Positions 33,960-47,990 of a DNA stretch of 64,000 nt are shown here, piece after piece. Position numbers and translations under genes: made by a program. Position 1 is the stretch's first letter, and each line of letters starts with the position of its first letter. The stretch lies in NCBI GenBank assembly GCA_031002005.1, contig JARYHS010008074.1:347472932-347536931 (forward strand), given 5' to 3'. The stretch comes from Vandiemenella viatica. Lineage: Eukaryota; Arthropoda; Insecta; Orthoptera; Morabidae. Below the pieces are notes generated by a model. It saw nothing but the letters and a program-made list of their open reading frames with translations, had not been told where the DNA came from and did no database searches.

Positions 33960-34150
33960 CGACCAGTCATTGTCAATGTTATAAGGGCAAAGAGGGGTTG
34001 GAACGCAAGAAATGTTGAGAAATTCACAGATGGCCTTTTGAAGGAACGGTCCTGGCACTCACCTGCAGAAATCATGAAAACCGGACAGGAGTTTGAATCC
34101 GCGTCCTAGCGAATGCCAGGCCCAATCGTTAACCACTCCCACCATGCGTG
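33960..34150 (-). mobile_element. tRNA-headed SINE copy 4
   Basis: Shares GGCCTTTTGAAGGAACGGTC, CACCTGCAGAAATCATGAAAA, GGAGTTTGAATCCGCGTCC and the head-proximal GTTAACCACTCCCACCATG with the family. Same orientation as the other copies. Confidence 0.75.
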
Positions 34151-37100
34151 CCGCTTTATAAGCAGACAAAACCTGCACTTACTCGGAACTTCGAATCCAC
34201 ATTGGAAATGAGGCTCGAACTTTTTTGGTGTTGAGTGACATTAAAATAAATGCTTAATCGAAACCGTTCAAACAACATTTGTGAAGAAGAATCATCTGCG
34301 ATTTGTTATAATACAAATAATCTATTGGTTTGTGTACGGCATACCAAGATTCAAGTCGAAGCTTTTCTTTTAAATTTTTACGTGCAATATAATATAGAAA
34401 ACGTATAATAATCGCTCAATTTTTGATACAGAGATTTTTCCGAAGCAAACCTGTTTTTCTGAGTACAATGAAATTTTTAGAATTTGTTACACTATGGATA
34501 TTTTTAGTAACTTTACGCCTGAAAGTTTGTTTTATTTATGCATACAAATTATACTCTGGAATTGTTGGCTTATAATAGTTTAGAAGCAACAAGATCTAAA
34601 TAATTTTTTAGTTTTTGTTAGCTCTTAGTATACCTGGCAGTATTTCACATTAACAATTCTAAATTTAGAACATTGAAGTTTACTAAAATTATGGCAGCTG
34701 TGTTCCGTTTTAAGAGTTCTCTTTTCTGTTCGGTTGCTCCGCTGATAACTTATTGACTTGTGTATAATTTTCTGACAATATGTCTGGCATTTGTAACTTT
34801 AATGGATCTGCATTGCAAAGATTTTAAGACCTTAACGACAATGATTTTCTAACAAAGTAAGTTGAGTATGACATGGTCCTTCCATGTTAGCACAACACCT
34901 GAAGAAATCGACGACTGTTTGATTCGTTTTCAATATCATGTTGGTCCACATTGGATTTATCACTTGAAACAAACATATTTAACGTTGCACTTGGAGTTTC
35001 AAAATATGGGAAAATACCGAATTATGGGTACATGAAAACTTTTACTAAGGAACTTTTATGTTTCCGTTTGTTGATTCTCTTCGTCGTGCGTTGAAGGACC
35101 CAAGAAATAAGAGAACAAAATATCCACACTAGACTTTGAAATTAATTTGGTAGTAATTTTTTCTATTTGAACTATCCAGAATATTTTTTTTTATAAATTC
35201 CATGTTACCCAACAGCAGATTAAATAAATTTTAGCTGATAATGTATTATGAACTTCGGCTACACAATATTTGCCAAATCTCTGTTAAGATAATCTATAGC
35301 ATTTTGTTAGTGTTATGAACAAATGGAGCTAATAGTGGTGAAAACACACAGATAACGGAAGTGGAATTGACTGAAACAATCATACTTGAATGCTGAAGAA
35401 TGTGGTTTGAAGATCCCTTAGATGATAAAATTCTGCTTAACCTTATTTTACCAATTTCAAACTCAAAACAAGTGTGACTTCTGTTGAGTATCAGTTCAGT
35501 GGTTAGGTTGAAATTATTTTTTATCCATACCGACAGTCACAGAAACGCTCAACATACGTAGATGGCTTTCAATTCTCCTGCTGATAAAATGCCTGACATC
35601 ATGAATATTTGCAAAGATTTTGTCGTTATGTAATTCGTAAAATCCGTGGTTTAGATGCTAAACAACTGCACCACATTACATAGTCACTAGAGATGATCGT
35701 ATAAGGCTGCTGCACAGTTAATGCCTAGACGGCGCCGAGAACATCTACAGAGTATGGTATCACTAAATGAAGGCAGAAAAATAAAGGTTTATGAATAATT
35801 ATTATACTGTGATGGGGATCGGGTGCTTGGCGGAATAAAATATAAAATTATTCTGGAATACAATTTGACGTCAAGCATAGTTTTGCAGATAACATGTTGA
35901 CCTTAGTGTAAACTCGAAGTGAATTTTACTTTCTTCAACATTTAATTAAACTACAAGTAGTTAATTATATGTTTCACAAACTATTATTTCTTGGACCTGC
36001 TAATGTTTAAAAGTATTATATACTATAGCCTTCATTTCCATATCGATTCTTAGCCATCAGCAACCCCCAATGTAGAACAATGTTTAACCAATGTTTAACC
36101 ACTATGAAAAAGCTAAAAGTGCACCAAAACCTAAAATGGAACTCAAATTACAAGTGTTTCTTGCTCCGAAATCAATTGGTGCTCAAAATTAGTAATGAAA
36201 GTGAAAAATTAGTGACTGTTTTGTTCAGAGGTAAGCCATGTAACTGGTCATGACATCGCCTTCCCCATTTGTTTTGCTATTTAGATTAACAAATTGAGTG
36301 CACGTCTGATTGAATATTTGATATCTGTATTCAATAGACAGTAGCCTTTCCCATACATCAATGAGGACAAGTGATTATAATCTCATGAGCGAGAAACACT
36401 AGTTTATTCCTTATTATTTGAAAAATATACTAAATATCAGCACTATATAAGTAGTATTTGAATGTCATAAGTACTCATCTTACACAATGCATCATAGAAA
36501 TTAACGTTTGGCATTTATAACGCAGCTTTCACTCTTCACAGGCAGTTTCCCTTCAAATACATATTCAATAGAAACACACGTCACCACCGAAGATACTGTG
36601 GCTAAAGAAAAATAGTACTCACTATCAAATGGTTAAGAAGACGTAACAGTTCACCTTAATTGACTCAAACAGATAAAGAACGGTGTCACTAATTAAACTT
36701 AGCTTTATAGTGACACGGATAACTTGACACATGATACTCGTATAAAAAAACAAAGCCCATATCAGACACCTGAAGGATTCAAAACTATCCAGAACTTGTA
36801 ACCCTTACCCAGAAAATAGCCAAAGCAAAGACTGTACTGATAACTTTTTATTTTTCATCTCAATGTATTTTACGGTGGTGTTGTTACTCAAAGATTCATT
36901 CTTTAAAAAAAAAAAAAAAAAAAAAAATCAGCACTTAATTTCTGCTTGTGGCTGTGATTATTAAAACGTTGGAACTCGATGTCGGGTTTTCTGTTTAGAC
37001 AACCACCAATCTTTCAGCTTTTGGGATTGGGACAGTAACGTAAGAGAGGCGATGTTACACAATTACTAATCACTGATATACACAATACAAAACCAACGCA

Positions 37101-37384
37101 CTACAAATTTCAACGGTGATCATAGTCATTTTCACACATAAAAAATACTTGGACACTTCCAGTAAAGGAATAGATCAATTTGTTTTTGTGGACAGTATTA
37201 GAATGACTGTGTTTTGGAATATCACGATGTTGCAAACAGGGTGATCGGCCCACTTTAATAACATGCCTACTTTTGACCGTGCAATTTTCGGGATCAACCG
37301 CTGGTGGTGTGAAACAGTAATGTACTCTGCAAGCAAACGCTCGAAGGCGGAAGTCAGGGGCTGGGGTAGGCTGCCTGCGCCGGC
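34151..37384. other. Long AT-rich stretch, no gene recognised
   Basis: About 3.2 kb with no convincing frame, exon or transposon end. It contains a 23-nt A run (36905-36927) and a short direct repeat AACAATGTTTAACCAATG near 36076. The 93-codon minus frame at 37110-37391 is unrecognised and crosses the point where the copy A comparison begins. Confidence 0.45.
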
Positions 37385-40300
37385 TCATCACGGCTGGAGA
37401 TGAATCAGGTCAGAATGCACTTGGCTCACTTCCAGCCGTTCGTTAAGGCGAGGAAACTGTAAATCTCTCCGCCTACCTCGTTACCCTCAAGATTAATGGC
37501 CTGTTATTCCGAACAATAACTCGACTCTACGTGTGTAAATAAGCGAGATGTTGCAGTGAATAAAAGAGATATAACGTCGCTTCTTCTTTGAACTCGCTCT
37601 TCCCGAGTAGAAGCAAAGAGTAAATTATCTGAGAAATGTTGTTTCTCCATCTGCGAGAGCGAAGGAACTTCTTTGTACTTTGTATTTACCACTTTGAACT
37701 TACACAATCTTCCTGTCTGTGAGCACTCCGTAAGACGTTAGAAGAATGCTACAAGTGCCTACTATAATAAACTGATATTTCGACACGCGATATTCGTATA
37801 TGCAATGCAGAAAGTCGAAGTGAAATTCTTTGCGTGAGCTCGTGGCGGTCCAGGTAGCCACAGGTCTGTACAGAGATTAGAGGGCATTGTTGCCTAAGGA
37901 ATTTACAGACGGTACTGCAGACATTCAGGTCGTGTGCTCGAGCTGCAGGTGACGTTTCGTCCGCGTTACTTGTGGCGGTGATGACAAGTCGCGAGCTGCA
38001 CGCATTCGACGGTACGACGAGGGACATGCAGTGCCAGCTTGGAAACCTGTCCGCTCATAATAGCAACTCTCCAAAGGTCCAAGAGCTGACACTTCGACGT
38101 GTATGACGGTGCTACTTGTAGTCTCAGTGTAAAGCCATTATTCGATATCCGCCATACGCCGCCTTCAACGCCAACTGCGAAACGGTAACATCAACCACTC
38201 CCACCACACAGAAAACGACACGCGTGTTTTCTATTGATGGACATTTCTGCCCAATCACGATCCCTGAGTTTATAAAATTCAAAAGTTGTGACTCATAGCC
38301 ATAGACCAATCTGATATCTTTTTTTAAAATGTATGATTGATTTGATCCATTGTCGAATATATGCTTAATAATCAAAATTATATATTAATTTCATGTATTT
38401 AAAAAATGTATTCTCACAATTAATTTTTTATCATTTTAACTAAAAATTCCTCTTTGTTTGATGAAATTAACTACACGCGATAGTTAGAAATAAGGGACAT
38501 TACAGTTTTAATATGTAGCACCGTTAGTGTACGTCCTGGACGTTCCCTTTTTTAAATTTGTTTTAAAATATTCTCTGGCAAATAAAACGAATATCTAGCC
38601 CAAATTCGGGGAAAACTGTCCTTTGTTTTTTATTTATAGGACAAATCAGATCAGAAAAATTAAATGTTGTCGAGCTGTCTTGAAATTTTCAAGCAAGTAT
38701 CAAGTAGAATGGATGAGTTACATGGAGTGGTACGTTTTCAGATGGGATGTTCGGAAAATTACCACTATGAATGATGTCATCAAGACTGATATCGTGTCGT
38801 GGATGATTGAAACTGTGAGTTCTGATATCTGTTGAAGCCGAGGAAAAGTTATCTACTCAGTTCCGCAATTATTTTGAACTTAGTACGAAGAACGAATTAT
38901 ACTTTCACCAGTAACAACCACTTGATTTAATATTTAAGGCTCCATACCTACTAAATAAAAGACTGAAGCCTTATGGAACTAAATTGAAAGTCGAGTCTCA
39001 AAATATTTCATAATTTTACCAGATTTTCCGAAAATAGGTAGAAGTCAATTTTTTCATTTATTTCCGAAACTATTATTCCGAATATTCTTTCAATATTTAC
39101 AGTAATATGTGGCTGGCTAAAGATTACTGAGAAACTAAAGCAATCATGCTGTAGTTTATTATTTTGGAAAAATAAGCAAATGAGTAATTTTAATAAATAC
39201 GATTATTCAGTAGATACTTTTTCCATAAAAATTCAAATACACAATTCGATAGAGAATTTCAGCAACCGTTTAGTAAATACATATATAGTAAAAATACATT
39301 TAAAAAATCTTAAGTCTAAAAAATGTGCATATTTATTTATTTATGCGTTAAACTTATATGCCTACATATCAATTTAAAAACATTTTCGCAAAAAATAATG
39401 ATTAATTCGGTTTAAATATCATACATTGTTGATTATTCAAAATATCTTTTTACTTAATTTAGTTTAATACAAAATGTGATCACAGAACTGCCAGAGCGCG
39501 AAATGAGCTCGCAATTGACCGACTCTTAAAATTTATCTTCAAAAAGGTATTTTCATTCAATAAGCTACCAGCCGAAAATCAGAATCCTCGTAAATAAAAT
39601 GCTAATCTAGAGACTGCGTACGTCATCTATAGCTATTGGCTAGACAACGGTCATGTTCCAGCCGTCACTCGCCAATCAACAGCCACCATATTACATTCGT
39701 TCCTTCATGTTGCTTTTTGTTTATTTACGACAAACAGATTCAGAAATTCATGTAAGGAGAATGGTGTTCGATGTTTATGTTATATTATAAGTATCAGTTA
39801 TAAGAATTAGGTTAAAACATAACCTAAGAAAGTATGAAGTTTAATAAAGTTTTAGAGAAAGTTTACACGAAAGGTACATAATCGTGAAATTTATCACTCA
39901 AATAAATGACAGTCACCGGTTTTTGATATTATACTTTCCGTCATTTAAAGTAAAATGCATTTACTCGAATAAATCATAGCCAAATACTCCGATAATCGAA
40001 CCACAGTTTGGTACTCATATCACGAAAAATATCATTAAAAATGATCGTTATTCGATTTCCAGAATAAACTCCTTCTGCCTTCATAGATGATACTCGTCGT
40101 TATTCATATGTGGGTAATATAAACTATGATTTTAGAACGCCGATATTAGTGGAGGTTGTGGTTAAGTTGATCAGAATCGCAACTGACACATATTTTTTTT
40201 TTTTTTTTTTTACAGCATAATTCACTCTGAAATCAGTTTTTAAACAATGTAAACTGCTTTCATCAGCGCTATCTTTGTTACTGAAGGTATTAATTCATGC

Positions 40301-40649
40301 GGCTGGAAGTAGTTACATATTTATTGCGCTGAATTGTGCCCGGACTAGGTATAAAACTGATATCATTTGGTATAGCAAACGTTTTTGGGATTCCGAATTT
40401 ATTTTAATTTGTTTCTATACTTCCGTCATCAGTAATTCAGTTGAAGTTATTACTGTATTGCTTTGTGAACTGCTAACAAAATACGTAGAACATCATAAAA
40501 TTAAGGTTATGAGTAATATGTAATAACAATTCCGTATAATTAACTAGCTGCAAAAATGTATCACTCAAGTAAATTACAGTTATCCGTTATTGATATTATA
40601 CTTTCCGTCATTTAAATTAAAATACATTTATTTAAATAAATCAGGATTA

Positions 40650-40910
40650 CCGGAGATCGCGATTCTGCCAGGAATTGGCGTCATAACACTGCCGTGGTCA
40701 AACACAGGACTCCTCTAGAAATACTTTCCGAAGTACATTTAACTGTGTTATGCTGGTCCAGATTGTACTAAAACCTAATTTATGCTTGAAAATAATGGTC
40801 CAGACAGTATTACAACGGAATTACTGCTTGAAAATAATGTCTTGTGATTGACTACACCAGTATTACGACGTCATTACCGAATGTTATTTTGGCGGAATCG
40901 CGATCTCCAG
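40650..40910. mobile_element. 261-bp MITE (copy B)
   Basis: Same element, size and TA flanks as in copy A at 3380-3640, with very few substitutions. It is a shared insertion older than the A/B split. Confidence 0.7.
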
Positions 40911-42954
40911 TAGACTCGATCGTTATTCGTTTTTCCTTATAAGCTTTTCCAGGATAAATTCCTACTACCACCATAGGTGATACCCGTTGTTATTCAGATG
41001 AGGGTAATAGAAGCTATGATTTCCGAATGCAATATTAGTGGAGGTTGTGGTTAAGTTGACCAGAATCGCAACTGACACATTTTGTTATAGCATACATTCA
41101 CTCTGAAATCAGTTTTTTCAAACCATTTAAACTACTTTCATAAGCGCCATGTAAAAGGAATTAATTAATGCGGGTGGAAGTAGTTCCATATTTAAAGTGC
41201 AGAATTGTGCCTGGACCAGGAATAAAACTGACATTACATGGATTGCAAATGTTTTTGGTATTCTATTTTTTTTTTTTAATTTCGCTGGTTCTATATTTCT
41301 GTCGTCATTAATTCAGTACAAGTTACTACTGTATTGTTATGTGAACTGCAAATGAAATATGTATAACAAAATCAAGGCCATTAGCATTATGTAATAACAA
41401 TTCTGTATAATTAACCAACTGCAAAAAAAACGAACTGCCAGAATATTGAATTAAAATCGTCATTTTTGACGGGCTCGAAGCTAGTGAAGAATATTTCAGT
41501 GAGGATTGTATTTATGAGAATGTTGCTGTTTTCAAAGTATTAACTGTTGCACGTCTTCTATGGCTGTGAAACGAGGTGTATTTCTATACTAGTTCCTGCA
41601 TGTGCTGTGCCCATTGCATTGCATAGGTTTTAAAATCACAGTTTCATGTAAATATTTTGCCGTCCTTATTGTCACGTGGGAGCTTGTTAATCAGCTACCA
41701 TTAGACAGGTTTGTGCCTGAGACATGCAGAAGTGAAATTTTTTGGTGGCAAGGTTCTTACGTTCGTGTTGTGTGTGTCTATTTTCTGTTTGAACGGCGAA
41801 ATTAAGAGGCAACATACTATCGTATTACGATCTTTTGGAACGAACACTTTCTTCCCCATGATAAAAATTGCTCCATATTGCTGCTGATATCCAAGCGAAA
41901 TTAGAAGAACTATATTTGACAGCTTTCGATCATTCCACCCTATAATTCTGATTTGACACCGTATTTCAATTATTTTGTCTGGGCACCTGAGAAATGATTT
42001 AGACATTCAGGAAAAAAAATGTGCAGATAATAGTGAGTGGATGTTGTGCAGCAAATGGTTTTAAATCATATCAATGCGGTGACTTTTTTTTTTTTTAAAA
42101 AAAAGTCTCTTTCACATTTAATCAGACGTTGCAGGTATGATTAAACGCTTGCATCAGAAATACTTTGATGCTAGTACTTTCCAGTATTGTTAAATCGCTT
42201 TCTTCTCCCTGCCTATATGAACATTAAAAGATATTTTTGCTTCCACAAATAAATATTTACGACGGTTCACGAAGATTTATTTTCGGTGATAGTTCTGCTA
42301 TTTCTCTGCCTCTAAGAGCTTCGTTGACTCAACTAATAACCAATAGATTCGCATAAAATTTCGCATGAAGTTCAACTCTCAAAAAATAATTTTTTTCTCC
42401 CTTCTAATATTTTGTGACTCAGCAAGTTTTACAAATGCAAGAGATAATTGTACTTGTGTTTGATTGATAGATAACAACGATGCTAATATTCACAACAATC
42501 TTTGTAGAGAATTATTATTTAGTATTAAGATAAGGGGTGTCAATAATTGTATTGAATATTGTTATACAGTATTACGATTTGGTGATGATGCTGTTGTCAT
42601 GGCGTTACATATTTAAGAGTTTATAATCAAGATTAAAAGTAAAAAGGTTGTTACAGTTTTAGTGTTACTTTAATGATAGTTGGACGAGTAGAAGTTTCAA
42701 ACACTAGAGGAATGTGGAAAATTGTTGTTAGGTCTATCCAAATATCGTCTCTCAATTTTCTTCAGTAATGATTAAAGTATGGGAATAACGCAAGTACTTT
42801 GTAAAATTTGTCAGGTGGTACTACAACATCTTATTTCACAGTTTGAGTGCCTCGTATTTCAGTCAACCAGGTACAAAAAAGTCCGTCTGTGAATTTTCCG
42901 GTGTCAGAGTAAAAGAATACTTAGTAAATTCTTTTTCTAATAGAACTGTAGTCA

Positions 42955-43500
42955 ACAAGTGTGGACGCTTGCAAGCATGCTAGAGCACACGCGAATTTCA
43001 GGTTTTTAATTAGTGACGTTGCGGCAGTGACACTAATGAAGGCCGCGCACACGGGCTCGCCCACACTCACTGCCAAACATAGTGGCGACCGCGAGAAAAA
43101 CATCGTAGATTTACGCCGAGCAATTTTAGTTGGAGAAAAAAATGCGAAGCATGGCGTCCTGGCAAAGCGGGTGCTGCATAATCCGCCTGCCGTCTGTTAT
43201 AAATATTATACACCGCAGTCTGAGGGCGGCTGGCGTCGTGTATTAAATATAGCGTCTATCGGGCGGATGTGGAAAAATGGACGCTCCAGAAATATCGGGC
43301 GGGCGGCGGGCTTCGCATCTGGTCGAGGGATAAATTTATTGGAGGCGACTGCACTCAGCTGACCGCTTGTCGACCAGCTCAGTTTCAGCCTCCTTCAGTT
43401 CTCCACCTCAAGGACAGAATCACAATCGCTTCTGGCACGTCACTACAGGTTGCACTCTTGCGTGATGAACGCCGAGCCTGCAGGGTGGATGGTTAATTTT
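42955..43500 (+). promoter_or_regulatory. GC-rich promoter-like block (copy B)
   Basis: The counterpart of 5690-6235 with the same TATA-like boxes and initiator-like word. It is the better-conserved part of the A/B alignment by eye. If A and B are alleles, this lies about 14 kb downstream of the TATA promoter at 28829. Confidence 0.35.
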
Positions 43501-44012
43501 CTCGTCTGGTACTTTCTAGTCCATATATGTGATTTCGATTTGGCACGGTTTCTTGAAATCATTCCAGGTGATTGACAGGATTGTTCCTTTGTAAGGGACG
43601 TTGTCAAATTCTTTTAGGTGCCTCATTCGTGTTTGTAACTACTTCGAAATAAAGTTAAGTTCCAATCAAAACATGAAATATTGTTGCTCTATAAATTTGC
43701 TCTACGAAATATTAGGTTTTCAGCAATTATTTAAAATCAAACAACACTACTCTTACGTTTTATTTTTATTTATTTATTTTTTCCCATGGAAACACACAGC
43801 AAAAGACCGCTTCTCGTGCATGGATTACGTGGCGTCAGCGGGTACTCTTATAAATCGAACGCTTCTTGGTCTGAAACCTTAAGCGATGTGAAGTGAAAAA
43901 TGTATTTATAAGATAGAAAATATTTCTGATTCATTTAATGTCGACCTGAGAAGCAAATTGTTTCGGAGCTCAAGCAAAAAATGTTTTTAATGAAGGCTGT
44001 AAGAGTATTGTC

Positions 44013-44016
44013 CTTG
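44013..44016. repeat. Target duplication CTTG, left of LTR element
   Basis: CTTG precedes TGTGAC at 44017. The same four bases follow the element at 51141-51144 and occur once at 6748-6751 in copy A. Confidence 0.9.
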
Positions 44017-45047
44017 TGTGACTTCCCGTGGGTTATATCTATGTGATCAAGGGGGTTATTATGGCCGCGCAGTCCACTTGTGAGCGTATAGATTGATTTG
44101 GGGGTTGTTCTTAGAAGCATCTTAGGATTTTAGGCTATCTTCCAGATTATAACAGATTAACTACTGGTGGGCACCGAGATGTTATTTGTCAGGATAAGGA
44201 GATTGACACCAGGGCGATCTTTGATATAGCAGGGATCCCGAACTGCTCTAACAGTGATATACTTATAATAGATCTTACCTTGCCGATATATCACAAACTC
44301 TTCCACATTATTATCTGAAATAACTTGGGATCTAACCTAACGACTGTAAATGACTGAGGCGACACAACTGATAATTTAAACATACTTTAATTATAAAAAC
44401 CTAATCATACATTTATCCGCAAAACTGCCTAACATTATGCTGGAAGGGAAATGACACGCAAGCATTGATACAATTGTTAACAACTTACTAAATGAATTAA
44501 TAGCTTCTTCATACGAGTATAATGGAAAGATGTCTTTACTGATTAAATGCAACTAACTGAATAATTAACGATCCTGATTATAACCCGACATTACAAAATA
44601 AGGATATCACGAGGCTACAACATTATTACGACAACGGCAAACAACTCATTTAAGTTACACTGACTGAATAATTTATCAAACTACTTTAACTAACCAAATA
44701 CTAACTAACGTGAGACAAGACTATGGGCAAGCTAGCTTGCCCAGTGCCGAAAGGCACACAGACAAGACACAAGTCGTACCTCTTACATGGCTGCTGGCGG
44801 AATCGTCAATCACTGAATAGAATAGAACGAGATCACGCCACGATCGCGTATTTATGCGTGAGCTATCACGTGCACTGTACATGCATACGCACCACACTGT
44901 GCTGTGCTGCAGACCTTGGACTGCCAACTTGCAAGTCTGCACTTTTACGCACGTACGCATCTTCTCGCTCGAAGCAGCTTACAATATTCACAGATTAAAA
45001 CATCGAAACTATCAATTAAAACCCTAATTCACAGACTGCCCGTCACA
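44017..45047 (-). repeat. 3' LTR (1031 bp)
   Basis: It shares about 700 bp with the other LTR at roughly 99% (for example AACTGCCTAACATTATGC and ACTGCCCGTCACA at the outer end). On the minus strand, CATAAATACGCG (about 44850) and an initiator-like TTCAGTG (about 44813-44819) could form a promoter. It has about 300 bp near 44025-44335 that the other LTR lacks. Confidence 0.85.
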
Positions 45048-47760
45048 TATCCCCGCCTTTTCGAAAACGCGCTACTCCCGGAGCGCGGAAATAAAACCAA
45101 ACCTAACCGCCAAATGATTTTGCACTCCAGTGTATAGATGCAACAAAATTTAAGTAAAATTGAAAATATGGTATAGAACAAATTATCTGAAAGTTTATCG
45201 TGTGAAGAAGCATTAGAAATCAAAATCTTAAAAACTCAAAGAATCGTTGAAAAAAGTTAACTGAAAAATTATGCTTGCTATGCATGTCACTTCCTTCAAA
45301 TCAAATCTAACTAGCGGATTTCGATGATCATATAAAATTCAAGTTTCAAATTCAGACAGTAAATTCACAAAATTAAATCAAATACCAAAAGAAAATCATA
45401 ATTATAATCATATAAATGTTATGAGAAATTTCAATTATCTGTGTCAAACAAATCTGTAAAAGCAATGTATAAATCAGTGTCACAAATCACAGTGAAAAAA
45501 AATAAAATCAGATTTCAACTCAAATGAAAAAGTAAAAATTGTGCATAAATGCAAAATATGAAAATAATATAATCAGTTATCATGAATAAGTCAAAACGTA
45601 AAAAAAATAAAAACATAATTTTGATCCAAGTTATCAGAAAAAAAAGTTAAAATCAGTGTTTACAAACTCGATGAATCGTTGAATGTATTAGAGTTGCTCG
45701 TTTTTTTCCTTTGTCTAAAATTCACCTATATATACCTGGTAGTTGACTACTTTAACATTACAACAAAGAAAAGAAATTACAACAACAAAAAAACCAGTCT
45801 TGTTCTAACAAGAAAAGTTAGTTAAAATCCCATTAATAAATTTACTTTAACCCCAAAACTAACAAATTATTCATCATGAAGAAAAACTACACTCGAATCA
45901 CTATCAACAACCATTCAAAGACTCAAACTCACAGAAAAAAAACTCTTCAAAATCATAAATATTCCAAAAAAACAAAATACTCTCAAAAGTTAAGTCGTCA
46001 TCTCCAATATATCATCAACATACTTATACTCTTTAAATCACATCAGAAAGCATCATTAATACTCTTTAATAAACCTCTGCATAAACTTTAAAAATGATTA
46101 GAATCCACTGTTACATACTACTCGACACAAAGTCCAACCAAAATTAAAGTTTCACAATCATACATTAAAATCATTCATACATAAATTACTTATTACTTGA
46201 CAAGAAGAAAGTGTAAAGACAGTATATGAATAGAATAGAAAAAGATTCTTTCCTCATTTTCAAATTTCAAATCAAAATATTTTAAATTCATATCACAAGG
46301 CAAGATATTAATCCAAAGTTTAAGCAAATCTTTTAATGCAAGAATTTACTGATCTCAATTGCAATGCATGTCATTATGAATTTCACTCAAACAAAATTTT
46401 ACTCCTCAAAATTTCAAAATGCTCCTTGCTTAATTCCCCAAAATAAAAAAATAAAAATTCTCTCTGCTCAAGATGTTTTTGTTTCTTTCAGAGACCTGGA
46501 CAAGCAAACAGGCTTATAAACTCGTATACCAGTCAGCATCAGGTTCCGGATTCCATCCGCTAGACATGAGCTTGTATTTCAGCCATATAACGACAGTAAT
46601 TAGCGTACACTCTTGTGTTTCTGTACCACTGCACGTTCTGCTATATCCATTCCCCTAACATGCGCGTATGGTGGTTTACCTGGCAACCGTCTATCCAAAC
46701 TCTGACTAAACAGAGAAGTTCTTGAAGCCTAAGAACCAATATCCATACCGCAATACATTCTCCTAAAATATTCAACAACATATTCACATATTCTCCCAAT
46801 ATTCAACAAAATATTCTCATTAACAACATATTGCTCTCCCTGGCAATAATCAAATCATCTCATTAAAACATTTGACGCTCTCTGGCAATCAAAACTCATT
46901 TCATTAAATCTCATAGTCTCGTTGCAACATTATAACTTCTTGAAACTCCAATGAAACATTTAATTAAATATCATCACATAAACCCACTGAAACAATATAT
47001 TATTCCCATTATTGAAATTGAGGTTCCATTCATACAAACTGCATTGACATATTTGAAAAGTTAACTACTGGTACTCGATAGGAAAGATTCTCTTCACAGT
47101 AAAAAAAAAATCAAAATAATGAAAAACTCGGCCTTTGCTTCACAAATGAGGTGTTGAAAAAAGGATTGATCAATATTGATTTATCTAACAGTATAAAGCA
47201 AGAACTATGTCAGATCAATGGAAAAAAATAACCATAGTAGGCTAGAGTGCTTCATAATTGCTTATGTCTCGTAGTATTAGTTATGCACACATGAAGTATA
47301 ACGACAATAAAATAAAATCCCCTACATTGAAACAAAACCATGAAATGAAACTAAACCGTCCCAAAAGAAAGAAAAAATCCAGATACAAAGGAAAATTAAA
47401 ATCTAAGATCTAGTGTACTCATAGTTGTTGCCGTCGATGTCTTGAAAAGATGTTCTGTCTTGATGTTTCGTCTGCTTGATGTAACTGCATAAAGTCCTCG
47501 TGTCCATATCGCCTCGAAATTGCTGTAACATATAACCTGGACCAGTATTTGCTCTTCACTATTTCACATTTAATTAGTTATGCACTTTTAGTAAACACCG
47601 TGTTAAACTTTTGCTCACAGATAATGTTTCATTGTTAAAGTTCAACTTCCAACTGTCGGTTTGGTCAGGGGTCAACTTGGAACAATTTTCTATATGCAAT
47701 GTTCTATTTGTTCAACTTTATACTTGTTTAACCTTGTTCAAACATTCTAACTGTTCAACC

Positions 47761-47833
47761 TTCTAATTGTTCAACTTTCTAATTGTTCAACTTTCTAATT
47801 GTTCAACTTTCTAATTGTTCAACTTTCTAATTG
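47761..47833 (+). repeat. Tandem 16-bp repeat TTCTAATTGTTCAACT
   Basis: Four perfect units and one partial unit, with degenerate units extending to the left (about 47700-47760). Confidence 0.9.
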
Positions 47834-47970
47834 TCAGCATTTGATTTTAAGAAAAATTGAATTGAAAAGGCTTTTAATGGAAAAGAAACTTTAAATTATC
47901 AACATTAGCTTAAAAATTTGAAAAATAAATGCAATTAACTGAATACTGCTCAATACTTAAGTCTGTGGGA

Positions 47971-47990
47971 GGGGGGGGGGGGGAGGGGGG
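47971..47990 (+). repeat. G-rich tract
   Basis: Thirteen G, one A, then six G, with further G's on the left. It could form a G-quadruplex or mark a slippage-prone site inside the LTR element. Confidence 0.85.

Noticed and set aside
45876..46091. Lys/Thr-rich frame inside the LTR element as gag
   Set aside because: It lies on the plus strand, opposite to the element's orientation, is only 71 codons, and is a product of A-rich sequence with no zinc knuckle or capsid motif.
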